DNA of 64,000 bases, taken from positions 186,001 to 250,000 of the forward strand of contig CALYLX010000026.1 in NCBI GenBank assembly GCA_944990035.1, written 5' to 3'. Origin of the DNA: Clitopilus passeckerianus (lineage: Eukaryota; Basidiomycota; Agaricomycetes; Agaricales; Entolomataceae). Positions 33,444 through 48,668 of this stretch are shown in pieces. Under the pieces are notes generated by a model that searched no databases, was not told the DNA's origin, and saw nothing but the letters and a program-made list of their open reading frames with translations. The translations under genes and the position numbers were made by a program. Positions within the stretch are counted from its first letter, which is position 1; each line of letters begins with the position of its first letter.

Positions 33444-35363
33444 ATGGTGTTGACATGTCCAGAGTCGGCCCCAGGGGTGTCTACTGCAAACTGGTCCGAG
33501 TCCGGCGGAACGCAAGTGGAGAAAATTTATCTCCCATCCAAAGGGGCAGAATCGCAGGAGAAGGTTGACAACGACAAGAAGGACGAGGAAGCATCAGAGG
33601 TCCATTCTGTAACCGATTCTGCGAATGCCTTTCCTGACGGAGGTCTGAGAGCATGGCTGATAGTTGTTGGAGTAAGCTCGATGACTTTTGACTGCGATTC
33701 GTGATTGACAATCTATGGCATCTGCCAGTGCATGTGTACAACTTTTTCGACGTAAGCAGCATACTTATGGGGAGTAAAGTACTCATTGCTCATCCTGTTA
33801 ATAGTTTTGGCTTCGTCAATGCTTGGGGGGTATGTCAAATCTCTAAGCGTGCGTTACTACAGGCTGATTGGACTGGCAAGGTTTTCCAAGCCTATTACGA
33901 GAGAACGCTTTTGACAGAAACAAATTCGTCTCAAATGTAAGCTGCAGAGTTATGCGATACGATCTTCTACTCACCTCTGCTTTTCAAAGAGCATGGATCG
34001 GATCTCTCCAATACGCGCTTGTTTTCTTTCCAGCCGTCTTCGTAGGACGGATCTTTGATCTGGGCTACCTCAAGCTTCCGTTCTTCCTTGGAAGTCTAGG
34101 GTTGGTCGTATCAACGTTCATCATCGCTGAGTGCTATGAATATTGGCATTTTGTTCTGGCCCAAGGGTTGCTCGTTGGCGTAGGTGGAATCTATTCGGAA
34201 TCCCCAGATAAGTAGCTGAACCCGATCTAGATCTGCTGTGGCACTTGCTTTGGTCCTGTCATCGGGGTGCTAGGACACTGGTTTGACAAAAAGCGCGGAT
34301 TTGCTGTTGCTCTTAGTGCAATTGGTTCTTCAATTGGAGGAACGGTTATCCCTATTGTCGCTCGAGAGTTGATACCTAAAGTTGGGTAAGCTTTACCGTT
34401 TTCTGAGGTCTTCAAACGTGGAGGTAACTGGTCCTAATTGTGTCTTAGCTTCCGGTGGACGATGAGGATTCTCGGGTTCATTCTAATGTTCACTCTTGGT
34501 GTCGCAAATCTTGCTCTTAAGAGGCGTCTTCCTCCCAAAAACGTCGCTGGTGGGCTCTTTAACTTCGGAGCCTTCAAAAATCCTGCGTTCTCGATCTATT
34601 GTTCCTCGACATTCATCTCATTCTTGGGGATGTACACACGTGAGTGTATTCGTTTCTTACGGGGGGAATAGCTAACCACCAAAGCATAGTTCTCACGTTT
34701 ATTGGCGTAAGTGCCACCGATGCTGGCGTATCTCCCGACTTCGCGTTCTACTTGGTCGCCATCGCCAATGCCTTCTCAGGACTGGGCCGACTCACTGCCG
34801 GATTGACTGTGGATAAGGCTGGTATGTGTAAAATGCCAAGGTAGTCTCCTAACCATCGCTCAATATTCTGCAGGTGCTGTCAATGTGAGCGCACCGACAA
34901 TGATCGCAACAGCCCTCGTCACATACCTCTGGCCGATGGCGAAAACGAAAAGCTCCTATATCGCCATAGCCGCTATATACGGGTGAGAGTCGGGCTCATG
35001 TTGGATGACAGGAAGATGATTATTGATCCAGAATACCTAGATTTACATCGGCCCCCTACGTATCCACGTTTCAAATCCCGTTATACAATCTTGGAGCCAT
35101 AGAAGATGTTGGTCGTCGAGCTGGGATGACTATGACTTGCGCCGCGTTCGGCGCGGTAGCCGGACCCCCGATATCTGGCGCAATTCACCGGGCCACAGGA
35201 ACCTTCTCTGCGGTGGGATACTACGCAGGTAAGAACGCAGTTGGTAAATCCACGCATCACGTAGACTGATTGTTACCGAAAAGGCAGCATGATCCTACTC
35301 TCATGTTCACTGACCCTGTTAACTCGGCATTTGGTACTGAAACAGACATGGGGCAAGTTTTAG
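33444..35363 (+). CDS. MFS monocarboxylate-type transporter 2
   Basis: Tandem paralogue of the preceding transporter. The start at 33444 (MVLTCPESAPGV) opens an acidic N-terminus of about 70 residues; the signature is DGGLRAWLIVVG. Introns fall at the same places as in transporter 1, including one inside the Thr codon of TFSTFGFVN. Later exons give WIGSLQYALVFFPAVF, GRIFDLGYLKLPFF, HWFDKKRGFAVA, SIGGTVIPIVAREL, FRWTMRILGFIL, LGRLTAGLTVDKAG and GPPISGAIHRATG, ending KQTWGKF and TAG at 35361-35363. One exon that at first seems to end early (IYSESPDK) is read-through of a 50 nt intron; the correct join gives LLVGICCGTCFG. Intact. Substrate unknown. Confidence 0.9.
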
Positions 35364-35608
35364 CTCATGCTGCACGACAAATTCATCAATGGTGATATGG
35401 GTCACCGAGTTTCCGAGACAATAGTAAGCCAATTGCTCTTTGTCGAGATGATGAAAGGCGGCCAAGCAATGACAATGGGAAACCTTAAAGGCTCTAGACC
35501 TTTCGGGGGACGCTAACCGAAGAAAATGGAATAGAGTATTTGGAAGTGTGAATTTTTTCGTAGAACCACATATCTGCCTTGTACTGTTCGTCAATTCCGG
35601 GTTGTACA

Positions 35609-37697
<2,089 letters not shown>

Positions 37698-39262
37698 CGA
37701 TGGTCGAAAGGATAGAGTAAATCACCTGATCATGCTCGAAACTCGTGGTTGGGAGGTGGTACACTGACAAGCTGATCGTGCCTACGAGTAGATTGTTCTT
37801 CACAATAGTCACAGATTAACTGAAGGTGTACGCAGTAGAGTGTAGTCTGCAAATACTTCAAGACGTTACTTGCCCAAGGGCATAATTCAATTTGGTGCTA
37901 TCCGAAATATACGGCCCAACCTGGATCATGGAACATCGTACCGCGGGATCTAACACAGTTACAGAACATTGGCCCACACAGTCGAGGAACCAAACCTCTA
38001 CGACATCAGATGTCTTGGCAAGGCACTGTATGAGTCTTATTCCGAGTCTTATTTCGAAATCTCTGTCAACCACAAAACCGTGGTGAACAAAGAATTACCC
38101 GTGATACCTCATCAGCTCTCCGGATCCGACAGGACGCACCTTCAGGAGTAGCTAGATGCCGAAACAATATTGCGAATGTTGCGGGATGCGGGGACCTGTC
38201 TGGACGCGTCTGGTGACCGAGGCGAAATGTTGAACCTTTGTTAACTATCAGTCACGTAGGAATAGAGGGATACTTGGCTCGGCCACGAGTTCCTGTTAAC
38301 GATCGCCGTTAATATGTTTACAATGAACAAGTCGCGTATCGCTGCAATTATCCTTCCGCCGGAAACGAGGTCAGCGAGGTGAACGGAAGTCGGGTAGGTT
38401 GATTAGTATCCTGTTGAGACGTTGCAATGAGCTGAATCTCTTCTGCCGATCGAGGATGTGGTATTTGGATCTGGTTGATGAAATACTAGTTGAGTGGTTC
38501 AGGAGGTGGAGATGGAGAATGAGATTGGGAAGAAGATTACATTGAAGCAAGATCCACTTACCACATAGGACCTAGTCAGATGCCTTGTAGTTCGTGTCAG
38601 AACATAGGAAACATATCAAGTGGTCATCCTGTGCGGATGGTTTTTCCGCCACCTGACACACAGACGCGCAAGGGTGTCTGCGGCCGGGAAGGTATGCCTA
38701 TGGCATGGCTCATGATTATAGAAAAATATCTGATGGTTCTGAGACCAGCATGGTGTGGCGTTCTCGGAACACACACCAAGTTAGAGGGATGAGTGGGACC
38801 TCGGCGCCTGTGCCGACCAACTCACTGCATTGGTGAAATTGTTTCACCCCAAGAATTTATGGCCTGCAGGTCCCCACCGCTGGGGTATACCATGCTCGAG
38901 GAGCACATGGGATCCCCGGTGGGGTAATAAAATTCTAGAGATATTGAAGGAAGCACAAAGCCAAAAGCAGGAGAGGAGTTCAAATCCGATCGGCATCGAC
39001 CCGCACGGTAAACCCCCAGAAAACGTTCGTTCGGGCCAGCCCCGACTTCCGTAGGTTGTGGAGGATAGCTGGTGTCAGCGGGCGCGACACTATCGCAGTT
39101 CAGGTCACCAGATGTGAGAGCTGGGAAACATATCAAACGCCATGTAAACAGGTGGAATCGCCATTTTATTGATGCTCTCTAAGGGTTGATGTGGACAAAA
39201 CGTGGTCGAGGAAGGATAGCATTGGAACTAGGGTATGTATGAATTAACGGTGCCACCTATGG
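37698..39262. other. 1.56 kb spacer with a strong hairpin
   Basis: Upstream of MET17 and downstream of ATP15. No gene recognised; a 60-codon plus frame at 37969-38151 has no family features. At about 38873-38926 CCCCACC pairs with GGTGGGG, an inner GGGG pairs with CCCC and CCATG with CATGG, around a CTCGAGGAG loop. See findings. Confidence 0.4.
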
Positions 39263-39579
39263 TCAAGCAGCTTTTCCGGCGGCCCTTTCTGCTGCAACCT
39301 CTTCGGAGAGCAGTACCTGCACGAACATGAGTTACGAGGTTTCTGAAAACGTGAGCTAGGCTTACCTGTTGCCCACCGAGACCATTCTCCCAGCGTTGGT
39401 ATCGGACATTTGTGAGCCCTCTCTTTTCAGCGACAAGGCGTTCCTCCTCCTTCAGTGATTGACGAACTGCACGAGCAGTTATTTGAGCGTACTTGTTGTA
39501 CCTAAAAGTTTTGGTCAGCACAAGCCTAGCAGTTCCGCTGCGAGACGTACGTGAAGACGTTGCGCCAGGAGCTGCTCAT
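39263..39579 (-). CDS. ATP15: Mitochondrial ATP synthase F1 epsilon subunit
   Basis: Small subunit of the F1 central stalk, mitochondrial matrix. Three exons give 72 residues: MSSSWRNVFTYNKYAQITA, then RAVRQSLKEEERL, VAEKRG and RYQRWENG, ending in an alanine-rich tail EEVAAERAAGKAA. The WR, YxKY, ARxxRxxLKEE and WENG pattern is characteristic of the eukaryotic epsilon subunit. As is usual for this subunit, no cleavable presequence is visible. Exon 1 is from 39579, with introns near 39500-39547 and 39312-39366. Stop TGA at 39263-39265. Confidence 0.93.
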
Positions 39580-39860
39580 TGTGTGCGACGGTGTTGAGTG
39601 GTAGAAATTTGAGTGGGTTAACCTGAACCTCGGCCAGCGTTGGCAGACCCGGATGTGTCCGTGAGATCACGTGATATTGCCGTGACGTCGAATGGCAATG
39701 GTCCGTTAACGGCAGTGCCGCTGATTAACACCTTTGCCTCTGACGACGACCGCAACGACGACTACGCTTCAATATTTATCTGCAACGACTATTCTGGCTT
39801 TGAGCTACTTGCTATAGCTATCTTCTAGTGCGATCAAGTCTCCATAGTCCTGGGATTATC

Positions 39861-40909
<1,049 letters not shown>

Positions 40910-41281
40910 TGACGACTAATGACCGTGGACACATATGATCAGGAGGTTGACAATTGGGGCTTTTCTGTGTTTCATGTTGTACGATGTAATTTTATTCAAA
41001 GTGTACATTTACTAGAGGACAAACCGAACGATATACCATTTTACACCATTATATACGATAATAACATACTACCTATGATTGTACAATTGTGAGAACCCTT
41101 TGTAATGATGAGTGAATAGAAGTGAATATGGTATGCAGATGAGAACAGCGAATGGACAGGCTCAGCAGGGTGACTGCCAAAAATGATGCAGGGTATCAAC
41201 GTCATGTGCGATAAATAACCGCATAAGTCGCGAAAGGGTGAATGGGGTGCAGAATCGATAACAGAAGCAGAAGTCGTTCTG
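40910..41281. other. Convergent 3' spacer
   Basis: Between the ends of the Rab gene and the phosphatase. AT-rich around 40985-41085 (GTAATTTTATTC, ATATACGATAATAA), probably shared polyadenylation territory. No gene. Confidence 0.4.
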
Positions 41282-42098
41282 TTATGACCTGCCCAGTGTA
41301 CGACCGTACTCGCCGAGTTGCTGAACGAATCCAAAGTTGGGCTCAGCGCCGCGCCGTTTTGACTTGATATATTGGACAGCCTCTGAGGGCGTCCAGCCGT
41401 ATTGGGCCATCAGGAAACCCGCCACGACGCTGACACTGCGGCTGATGCCTTCGGCGCAATGGACAACGATCCGTGCGTTCGGGTTACTGCGCAGGGCTGC
41501 ATTTATCCAGGCGGTGGTGTGAGGCAGGTGACTGGCGAGCTCTGCGAATGGGAGATCCTCCACCCTGACGTGCAGGTGTTGGGGCGTTGCAAATTGAGCC
41601 GAACTAGGTGGGATGAGGACTTTGCCTGAGATGGCGGAGACGATATGGGTGATACCATATGATGTCAGTGCGGACTGGTTCTCGACGAACGAGAGGTCTG
41701 AAATGTAGAGGCGCGGAATGATCTCGCTTGGGCCGCGTGATGTTCGGTTTTGGTTGAGATTTGAGGGTTGGTAGTGTGTTGGTGAGATTATAGAGACCGA
41801 CGGTCTCGAGGAAGGTTGTTGCCAATGGCTGTGAGGCATGTAGGACATCTGAGGGTGGGTGGTGTTCAATGCCTGTAGAGCGAAAGAGGTGCAGTTAATA
41901 AATAGTCATTTTGGGGACATCTTTGATCAAAGAAGAAAGAAGAGGATCCGGCACGAGGCCAGGAGAAAGGATGATTATTCGATGGCCGCCGATGGGTCAA
42001 CATCGACGGGCCAAAGCGTCCACATCTAAGGGCCAGGGCGATAGGGCGATGGACAGGATAATGATGCTCACCATTGTTGCAACCTTGACGCAAGACAT
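41282..42098 (-). CDS. Dual-specificity protein phosphatase
   Basis: Cysteine-based phosphatase for phospho-Tyr and Ser/Thr, atypical DSP type without a MAPK-docking domain. The large exon (41282 to 41872) has a polar N-terminus, then IIPRLYISDLSF, a general-acid Asp in VRVEDLPF, the active-site loop VHCAEGISRSVSVV (HCx5RS), and AEPNFGFVQQLGEYG near the end. An upstream exon from 42098 (MSCVKVATM) joins in frame across an intron of about 200 nt; if unused, translation would start at an internal ATG (MSYMPHSH) with no loss of the catalytic domain. About 200 residues. Substrates unknown. Confidence 0.88.
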
Positions 42099-45000
42099 GG
42101 GGGACTCGTAAGGAACCAGCAGGTGATTTTAAACTTTTATGAGGCCAGGAAAAAAGCTAGGCTCGAATAAGGCACCGGAGTTGATTGGAGTGGGGTTACG
42201 AGTTGTGAGGTTTCGACAGTTTTTAAGCGGAGGGTGAGATATGATGGTGGTGAGAACCTAATGGGAACCCGTATGCGTGTACCTGCAGGTACTTTTCAGT
42301 GATATGATTGAGGGGAATCAGATGGGACGGGTTTGTAGAGACCAGACGCCAAAGGAACTGCTTCGTTATAAAGGAGTGTCCCAGAGTTCCGCTTATAGAT
42401 CACCCAGAAACTGCCCATCCCTGTTCGGAATAACGAGGTCTTTTAGTAGCCGTAACAGTAATACCAGGACAATATAGACAAGGTGACAAGCTGTGTTTCC
42501 GGGTACGGTCCAGACATGCTTCGCCTTCGGGGAAACAGCTCCAGAACAGTGAGAACAGCCCAAGCCACCGTCGGAAATCGGATGACCCTCAATGATCAAA
42601 CTGTATCGATGATCCCGATACCGAATCTTCGAGCCCAAGGCTGTGTCAACTCCGAATAGGTAACCCCTCCCACACTCGCCAGCAATTGATGCTGGGATCA
42701 ACTCAGAATATGGTGACAGATCTCCACCATCAGGAATCAATGGAGAGCATTTACAGACAACGAGCTTCAACGAAGGTTCCTCGGTAGGTTCGAGAATAAT
42801 TACTTGGGGACTGGCTGAGAACGATCAAGAAAGAAGTTTCGCTCTCGATGCGCTCAATGTGGCAAGCCTTCCACATATCCACTTTCTGTCATACAACGCC
42901 GAACCCCGGAAAATTCGGCGGGTTTTCGCTTTTCGGACGGTGTGGACCCTTCAAGCAGAATGGTTACATCCCATATGTGTATCTGGGGCAGTCTTACACA
43001 CATGGGAGGATGTGCGATAGAGACTCACGCGACATTAGATGTCATTCCGTCGATCTGTAGGTTGCAATATCATTCTTTCCCTGCTAGGAGACTCGGAAGC
43101 CTCAGTACCGGCTTTCAACTCGCGTAACCTCAAACATTCTCGGTTGTTGCAAACTCAGTACTCAACTGTAACACTTTGAGGCCAACGACGAATTTAGCTA
43201 ACGTACATTCCGTGCATCCAGTTGATTGCAGATCACGGCGAGTGACAAGCGACACTTGCTGCCAGTCCTCATCAATACCACGAGCAAGAATAGTGCTGGA
43301 GATGGCCTCAGGCAAGGATCTCCGTCATGGGTTGAAGAAAACTCTGTTCCATGCCAGAGCTATCTTCATTTTTCCGTGCCGGCGGAGAACTCTGAGCCTC
43401 CGCAGGGTCTACAAACGTGCTCACAGCCGACCTTAGTAGTGTAGAAACCCGTTCGCGGTCGTGCACCTGTTCAGTGTATCAGTCACAGTTTCATCGCGTC
43501 GTGCAGGTAGATTGGCGTCCTGATGGCCTCGTCGAGATCACAGTGTGTCTAGTCTCCACTTCCGCTTGAAGAAGTTCTGGATATTCGCAAGGCCCGCGCT
43601 TACTGTCGGCAAGAATCCAAAACGGGGAAGAAAAAACCATCATACATGTTAGGTTTTACACACACCAGCACTTATGGTGGCCGAAACGGGGCCATGACAT
43701 GTAAATAATGTTAATTCCACCCGAGATTAGATTGAATGCAGAGGGCATATCATCTTCACCTGGGTAGTCCGACGGCACCCTGTATGCTTCGTAGGTTCTG
43801 GCAATCATTGTACGGCCGTCCTTCCGATAAAGGAAAAAAGGCCAATACAATAGCGGCAGCCTCGAGGTAACTACTGACTCGAGTCCTGACTTACCGCCGG
43901 GTCCTAATCAACCTTGAATACCTGGGTACCACTAGTTGACATACCGTGCCAGAGACCGCGTTCGGTGATATCAATCTATGAACTACCTCACTCACCTAGC
44001 AGAGGTTGTGTATGAGTTGACAGTTCCATATCACACTCAGGCTCGTGGATGGAACGACGGCGTTGGCGAGTGGTGCTAGTACGAGTATCCCCTCAGCTGG
44101 TAGATGGCCCTGGAGCTCTAGGTGACGAGGTAAGTCTCACAACAAGGTAATGATGATGCGCTTTGCCCAGAAAGCACATTTCACCATGAATTCCCTCGTA
44201 TCAGGCTGGAGTCTGACGTATGCAAAGCGACGGGAGACACAGAAATACTCCTCGCCAGCCAGGTTGCCTCGGAGTCCGACACTGTGAAAGCGGCTACACC
44301 AGTACTTGAGTCCTCCCGATCAGAAAACATTGACACACTCGCAATAGCTTATAGTCAAAATCCTGAAGGGTAAGCTGCAGTAGCCGTTGACCCTATGAAA
44401 GTAGTGGTACCTGGTGAAGGACGAGGTGAATCCGATCAGAAATCATGAGCCTTAGATCAATCGGAATCCTGGGGACTGCGTCTTTCTGTCTGAATCTATG
44501 CCACCGTATTGCGGCCACTTTTCATGAACACTAAAGCTCGCCGCCGGCTTCATTTCTGCTATATCTCGTAGGGTCCAGGGAGAGGCTCTCCCTGGAACAA
44601 TCAGAAGGTGAAAGTCCTTGTCAAGCTTGACGGGTGTCCGAGTAGCTGTTGCAGTCACAAGCATCGACATAACTAGCGAGCAGCGACAATATAGGCGAGA
44701 AGAGAAGGGGATTGCAATCCGCTTCTTGCTTTCGCTCCATTATTCTGCACATGCCGCCGAACCTTGATTTCGGCGTCAGGTCTTCTGCCAGTCCTGAGGG
44801 AAGAGGAGCCGGGCTGTCGGACTCCCCTTGACAAAACAGGTACGAGAGGAAATCCCTCGATCTGTATCTGCCGTACCTGGATCTTTGTCCCCACCATGGC
44901 TTAAAGTCATTCCGAAAGGCAACCTTCCCCTATACACCAGCAAGATACATGATAGCTAGTGGCAATCGCCTTTATTCTCTTCTCTGCCCATGAAGAAAGA

Positions 45001-48000
45001 AAAAACCTTCAACGATCGATCAGACGTGCCACTAAATCAGAAGCTCAATGCTTCCTTGCCTCTTCTACGGTTGATCATCACTGCCAGACGCTCGGGGACA
45101 AGTACGGGGTGGGTGTTTAGACGAACATCCGGGGTATGATATCATCAGCTCTAATCCCACCAGCCCGAGTGGCACTGGCAATTCATTTTCCTCCGAGCTC
45201 GTGGTGATTAGCTCGAGATGGAATATCAGTAGCCTTCTGATTCCTTGGACGGGAACGGAACCGTTGAAGGCTTCCTGATCCTCCACCTAGGGGTTTTCGC
45301 CGCAATTCCATCTTATCGATGAGCAGTTGCTCCGTTTGCCATGCTCTCTGAAGCATCTCGGGATATCGATGCGTGTCACCGAACGTCTCGCATCTCCTGT
45401 AGGCCTCGTTCATCCATCGAGTATGGAGGAACGCCCACACTACAACCGTCATCACTCCTGTCGTCTCCAGCGTCGGTTCGTCGACTGTGCACACACGGGG
45501 CCGGGAAACTCGGACACATTGCGGACACAATCGGACATGCAGCACTGACGTACGACGACTCTCAACCTCCATGATCCCCCTTAACTGCGCCATTTGAAGC
45601 CTCTTTCCGCTCCAGTGACCTACTACATCAACGATTTCTCTGAAATGACCACATCGTCTGATGCACCACTCGCACTGGCAGGACGCAATGTCATCTTTTC
45701 AGCACGGGTGTCTGCGGAGTCCTGCAGTTTTACTATCCCATGACGTTGTACATCAGTTGCAAATGACAAGTGAACCCTGATCATCCTGGCAGACGCTCAA
45801 CCCGATGCGGTGATCATCGCATTCCTCCAAGGAGCTCTCCGCTGTCTCCCCGCTTCTGCGAAGATTTCGTAGACTTCTGTGCATTCTTATCAGCCTCGAG
45901 GCATCTCTTCAGGTTAGCACACTACTCATGTGGCCTTTCAAATGCCCGTATAGGAGGACGACCGAGTTCTTGTTCTTCGCCGCTATAATTCTTGTTTGAA
46001 CCCCTGTCCACACTTGAAAACTGCCCCAGAGAAGAGGTGGTACGTCAGAATGCCCAAAACTCATCTAGAAATTCTGATCAGGCCACTTCACATATAATCG
46101 AATTCTCTGACAGGTTTGAATGCCGGTTTCGCCTCGAAGGTCACAGGTAGAGAGCGACTTTGCCTCGGTGCCTTAAGAGGCGATGATGGGGCTATGCCGG
46201 GACGCCGCAGGTCGTTCCCGTCAAGTTATCCCGGAGATGCGATACTCTCAAAGCCTAAAGGTTACTGCGTTGAAAACTTTCAAATGAACGTAGCTGGGTA
46301 ATTTGACACAGAGCCTCGTTCGGGAACCATGAAAATCTTCTGGGTTGGGAAATCATTTCGAGTTCGGGTTCAAGCTTGATCTTCGTGATCGTCATCACAT
46401 AGGGGAGTCTGGTTTATGGAGAGAACCGTGCTAATTCAAACCCATTCAATCAGCGATTGAGTTAGGGATCCGTGTTCCCTGTTAAATTATTTCCTTGTCC
46501 AACGACTTCTTTGATGGCAGGGGCTTTGCCTTATAATTCTCATGATGCCTTGGATCGGTCTATTCACATTCCCGTTTTCTCGAAAACAGACTACAATTTA
46601 CATGAATTTCTGATGTCTTCCTCAGAGCCAATCGTTATTGTAGTCGGGATACAATGGACTGTAGGCAGCCAGCAAGGAGAATCGCATCAAGAAAGACCTT
46701 TTCCTATAGCTAACACGTTCTCATGAAGGATCATGACATAACCCTTAAACTTCCTGAAAATGTTCTTGAAACGTCTTCCTGAATTCTGCAGCGCCCTAGT
46801 ATCAAGAAGTAAAAGAATGCCCTAGGGATGTAAGAGTCTCTGATCCTTCCCCTAATATCAGAAGGGCGGATTCAATGCGTTCAATAGAAGAGGCTTGTAT
46901 TATGTGGGAACGTGCGTGTACAGTATACCACTGAATTGAGAGGCTCAATCACCTCATTCCTAAAGGTCGGACTCGGAGGTCAGAGAAATAAATTTCGGCG
47001 CTGACTCTAATGAAATTCACGGAGATACCGCGACGCTGGCATAAAACTTCTCCTCTCAGAGGCAGTGCTCCATTAGTATTTTCCTGGGACGAAGAAGGTC
47101 TAGTCCCTGATTCAAGCCACTGCGATGTCGCCTCAATCATATTAATCCACAGGGACTTGATAATTATCTGGGGCACGAATGTAAACTGCCAAAGACGCAG
47201 AATACCGACGGATTTAAGAGCTTCAGGACATGATGGCATTAAAAACACCATTGCAAGTACATACCATGGGGGCAAAACTAGAGTCCGAAGTGGACGGAGG
47301 ACTGGGACCTGTTTCATTACTTCCACAGTAAAGCCTTGCCTGGAGGGTACGTACCATGGGGCAAGACATAACTCCGAAGGAGGCGGGAGTGCAAGCTTTT
47401 GTTTCACCACTTCTAGACTGCGAGGAAGGTTGACGCTGCAGAGAAAGGAGATGATTCGGAGCCCGGGCCTATCTGTATGTACCCAGAATATCACTGTTTC
47501 CATTGGTGAATGACGCGCTTCAGTATCCCGACCAAAGGAGCCGTTATAGACAAGGAGGCGTGTTTGAAGTTCCCGATTCCGATTCGGTCCGTTGCCCACA
47601 AAGTGGCAGGGACCGACACTCAGTCTCGTTCAATGCGTCGCGGGCGCTTCATCCAGAGTATACGCAGTGGTCAACCATCCGGTTTCAGCTATCAGGTATC
47701 AAACCAGGACCAGCGGCCCAGCGTGCCCAGTAGATGCTTCTTGGCTATCTCAGCCGACGCACTCAGAGCCAAGTTCAGTGCCAGAATAGACGAAACAGAC
47801 GAAACGGAGAGGCCACCTCTCCCGCCAATTCACCCTAGATGTATGTCTGAGCGGGATCTTTACCTCTTTAGATCGGAAGACTGCGTCGGGACGGGATCAA
47901 CAACATCCTCCCCTCAAATAGCCAACCACCTCCAGATCCCCAAAGTCATCTACATTTCCCGTAAAACCCGGCCAACGTCTCCCCATTCCAAGTCTAATCC

Positions 48001-48668
48001 TGGTTCAATGTCGTCAAACCCCTACTCAACACCGGCGCTAGCAGTGTGGAGGCCCTTTGGCAGAGTAACAACGAACAACGACGCAGAGACGAGGGATCGC
48101 TCTGAAAGCCTAAATTTAATTGGACATTGGACGGAGGTATGCCACAAGTTCGCCGTCCACTACCGTTGACACTGTAGAGAAAATCCCGGGCTTGTGATTG
48201 GCTGAGAGAATCAGCCGAAGGCCGAGGCGGAGGCGCGATCACGTGTTTTGACCCTGGGGACTCCGGGGGACCGGGTGGAGATGGTGGGTCTTGAATCCGG
48301 TCGCAGTTTTCGTGGAGACGGAGGCGAAGAACAACCAACAGGCTGCAGGGAGCTTTAAAGCTTTCAGTGAACTTGCGGAAGATAAACAGGTCCATGCAAC
48401 CGTTGGCCACGTCTTGCTTGGATAAGGAGGAGCGGAAGAAAGTCCGGTTCTGCAACCTTACCTCGCCCCAGCTGAAAGTCGCACAAAAAGGTCCTGGTAT
48501 CCAAGATAATATTCTTGCGAAAGCCAATTAGAATTGATTTTGTAGTAACATGCCAAGTGACATCGTGGACTTGTATGTCCTCTACGAAATGGACCAGCAG
48601 CGTGCGCTGAAGGCGAATGAAGGAGCGGATAAGGGTGATGATAATTAACCGGTACGACGACGACAATT
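42099..48668. other. 6.5 kb without a recognisable gene
   Basis: Read on both strands. Open frames exist (42393-42770 minus, 45183-45593 minus, 46949-47599 minus, 47510-48169 plus) but show no family motif, no supported exon joins, and mostly lack a good ATG. An imperfect direct repeat of about 90 nt starts at 47257 and 47347. Around 48190-48250 a TGATTGGCT (inverted CCAAT) and a CACGTG box look promoter-like, without a clear gene on either side. Could be decayed genes or lineage-specific noncoding DNA. No transposon domain or terminal repeat was found. Confidence 0.4.
47257..47430. repeat. Imperfect direct repeat, period about 90 nt
   Basis: Two units start GTACATACCATGGGGG (47257) and GTACGTACCATGGGGC (47347), each followed by a CTCCGAAG/GTCCGAAG block, a GGAGG-rich stretch and a TTTCA(T/C)(T/C)ACTTC block. 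On the minus strand they translate to similar PPWYV and APWYV segments in one open frame. Confidence 0.6.

Noticed and set aside
34160..34215. Apparent premature stop in MCT transporter 2 (IYSESPDK)
   Set aside because: A GTAGGT to TCTAG intron removes it and restores LLVGICCGTCFG, matching transporter 1.
38970..38990. AGTTCAAATCC as a possible tRNA T-loop
   Set aside because: The flanking bases do not form a T stem and no acceptor, D or anticodon arms could be drawn.
45183..45593. 136-codon minus-strand frame
   Set aside because: No family feature and no exon continuation; length is within chance expectation for this base composition.
47510..48169. 219-codon plus-strand frame
   Set aside because: Begins with ATG but has no motif, no supporting splice structure, and a composition like the surrounding noncoding DNA.
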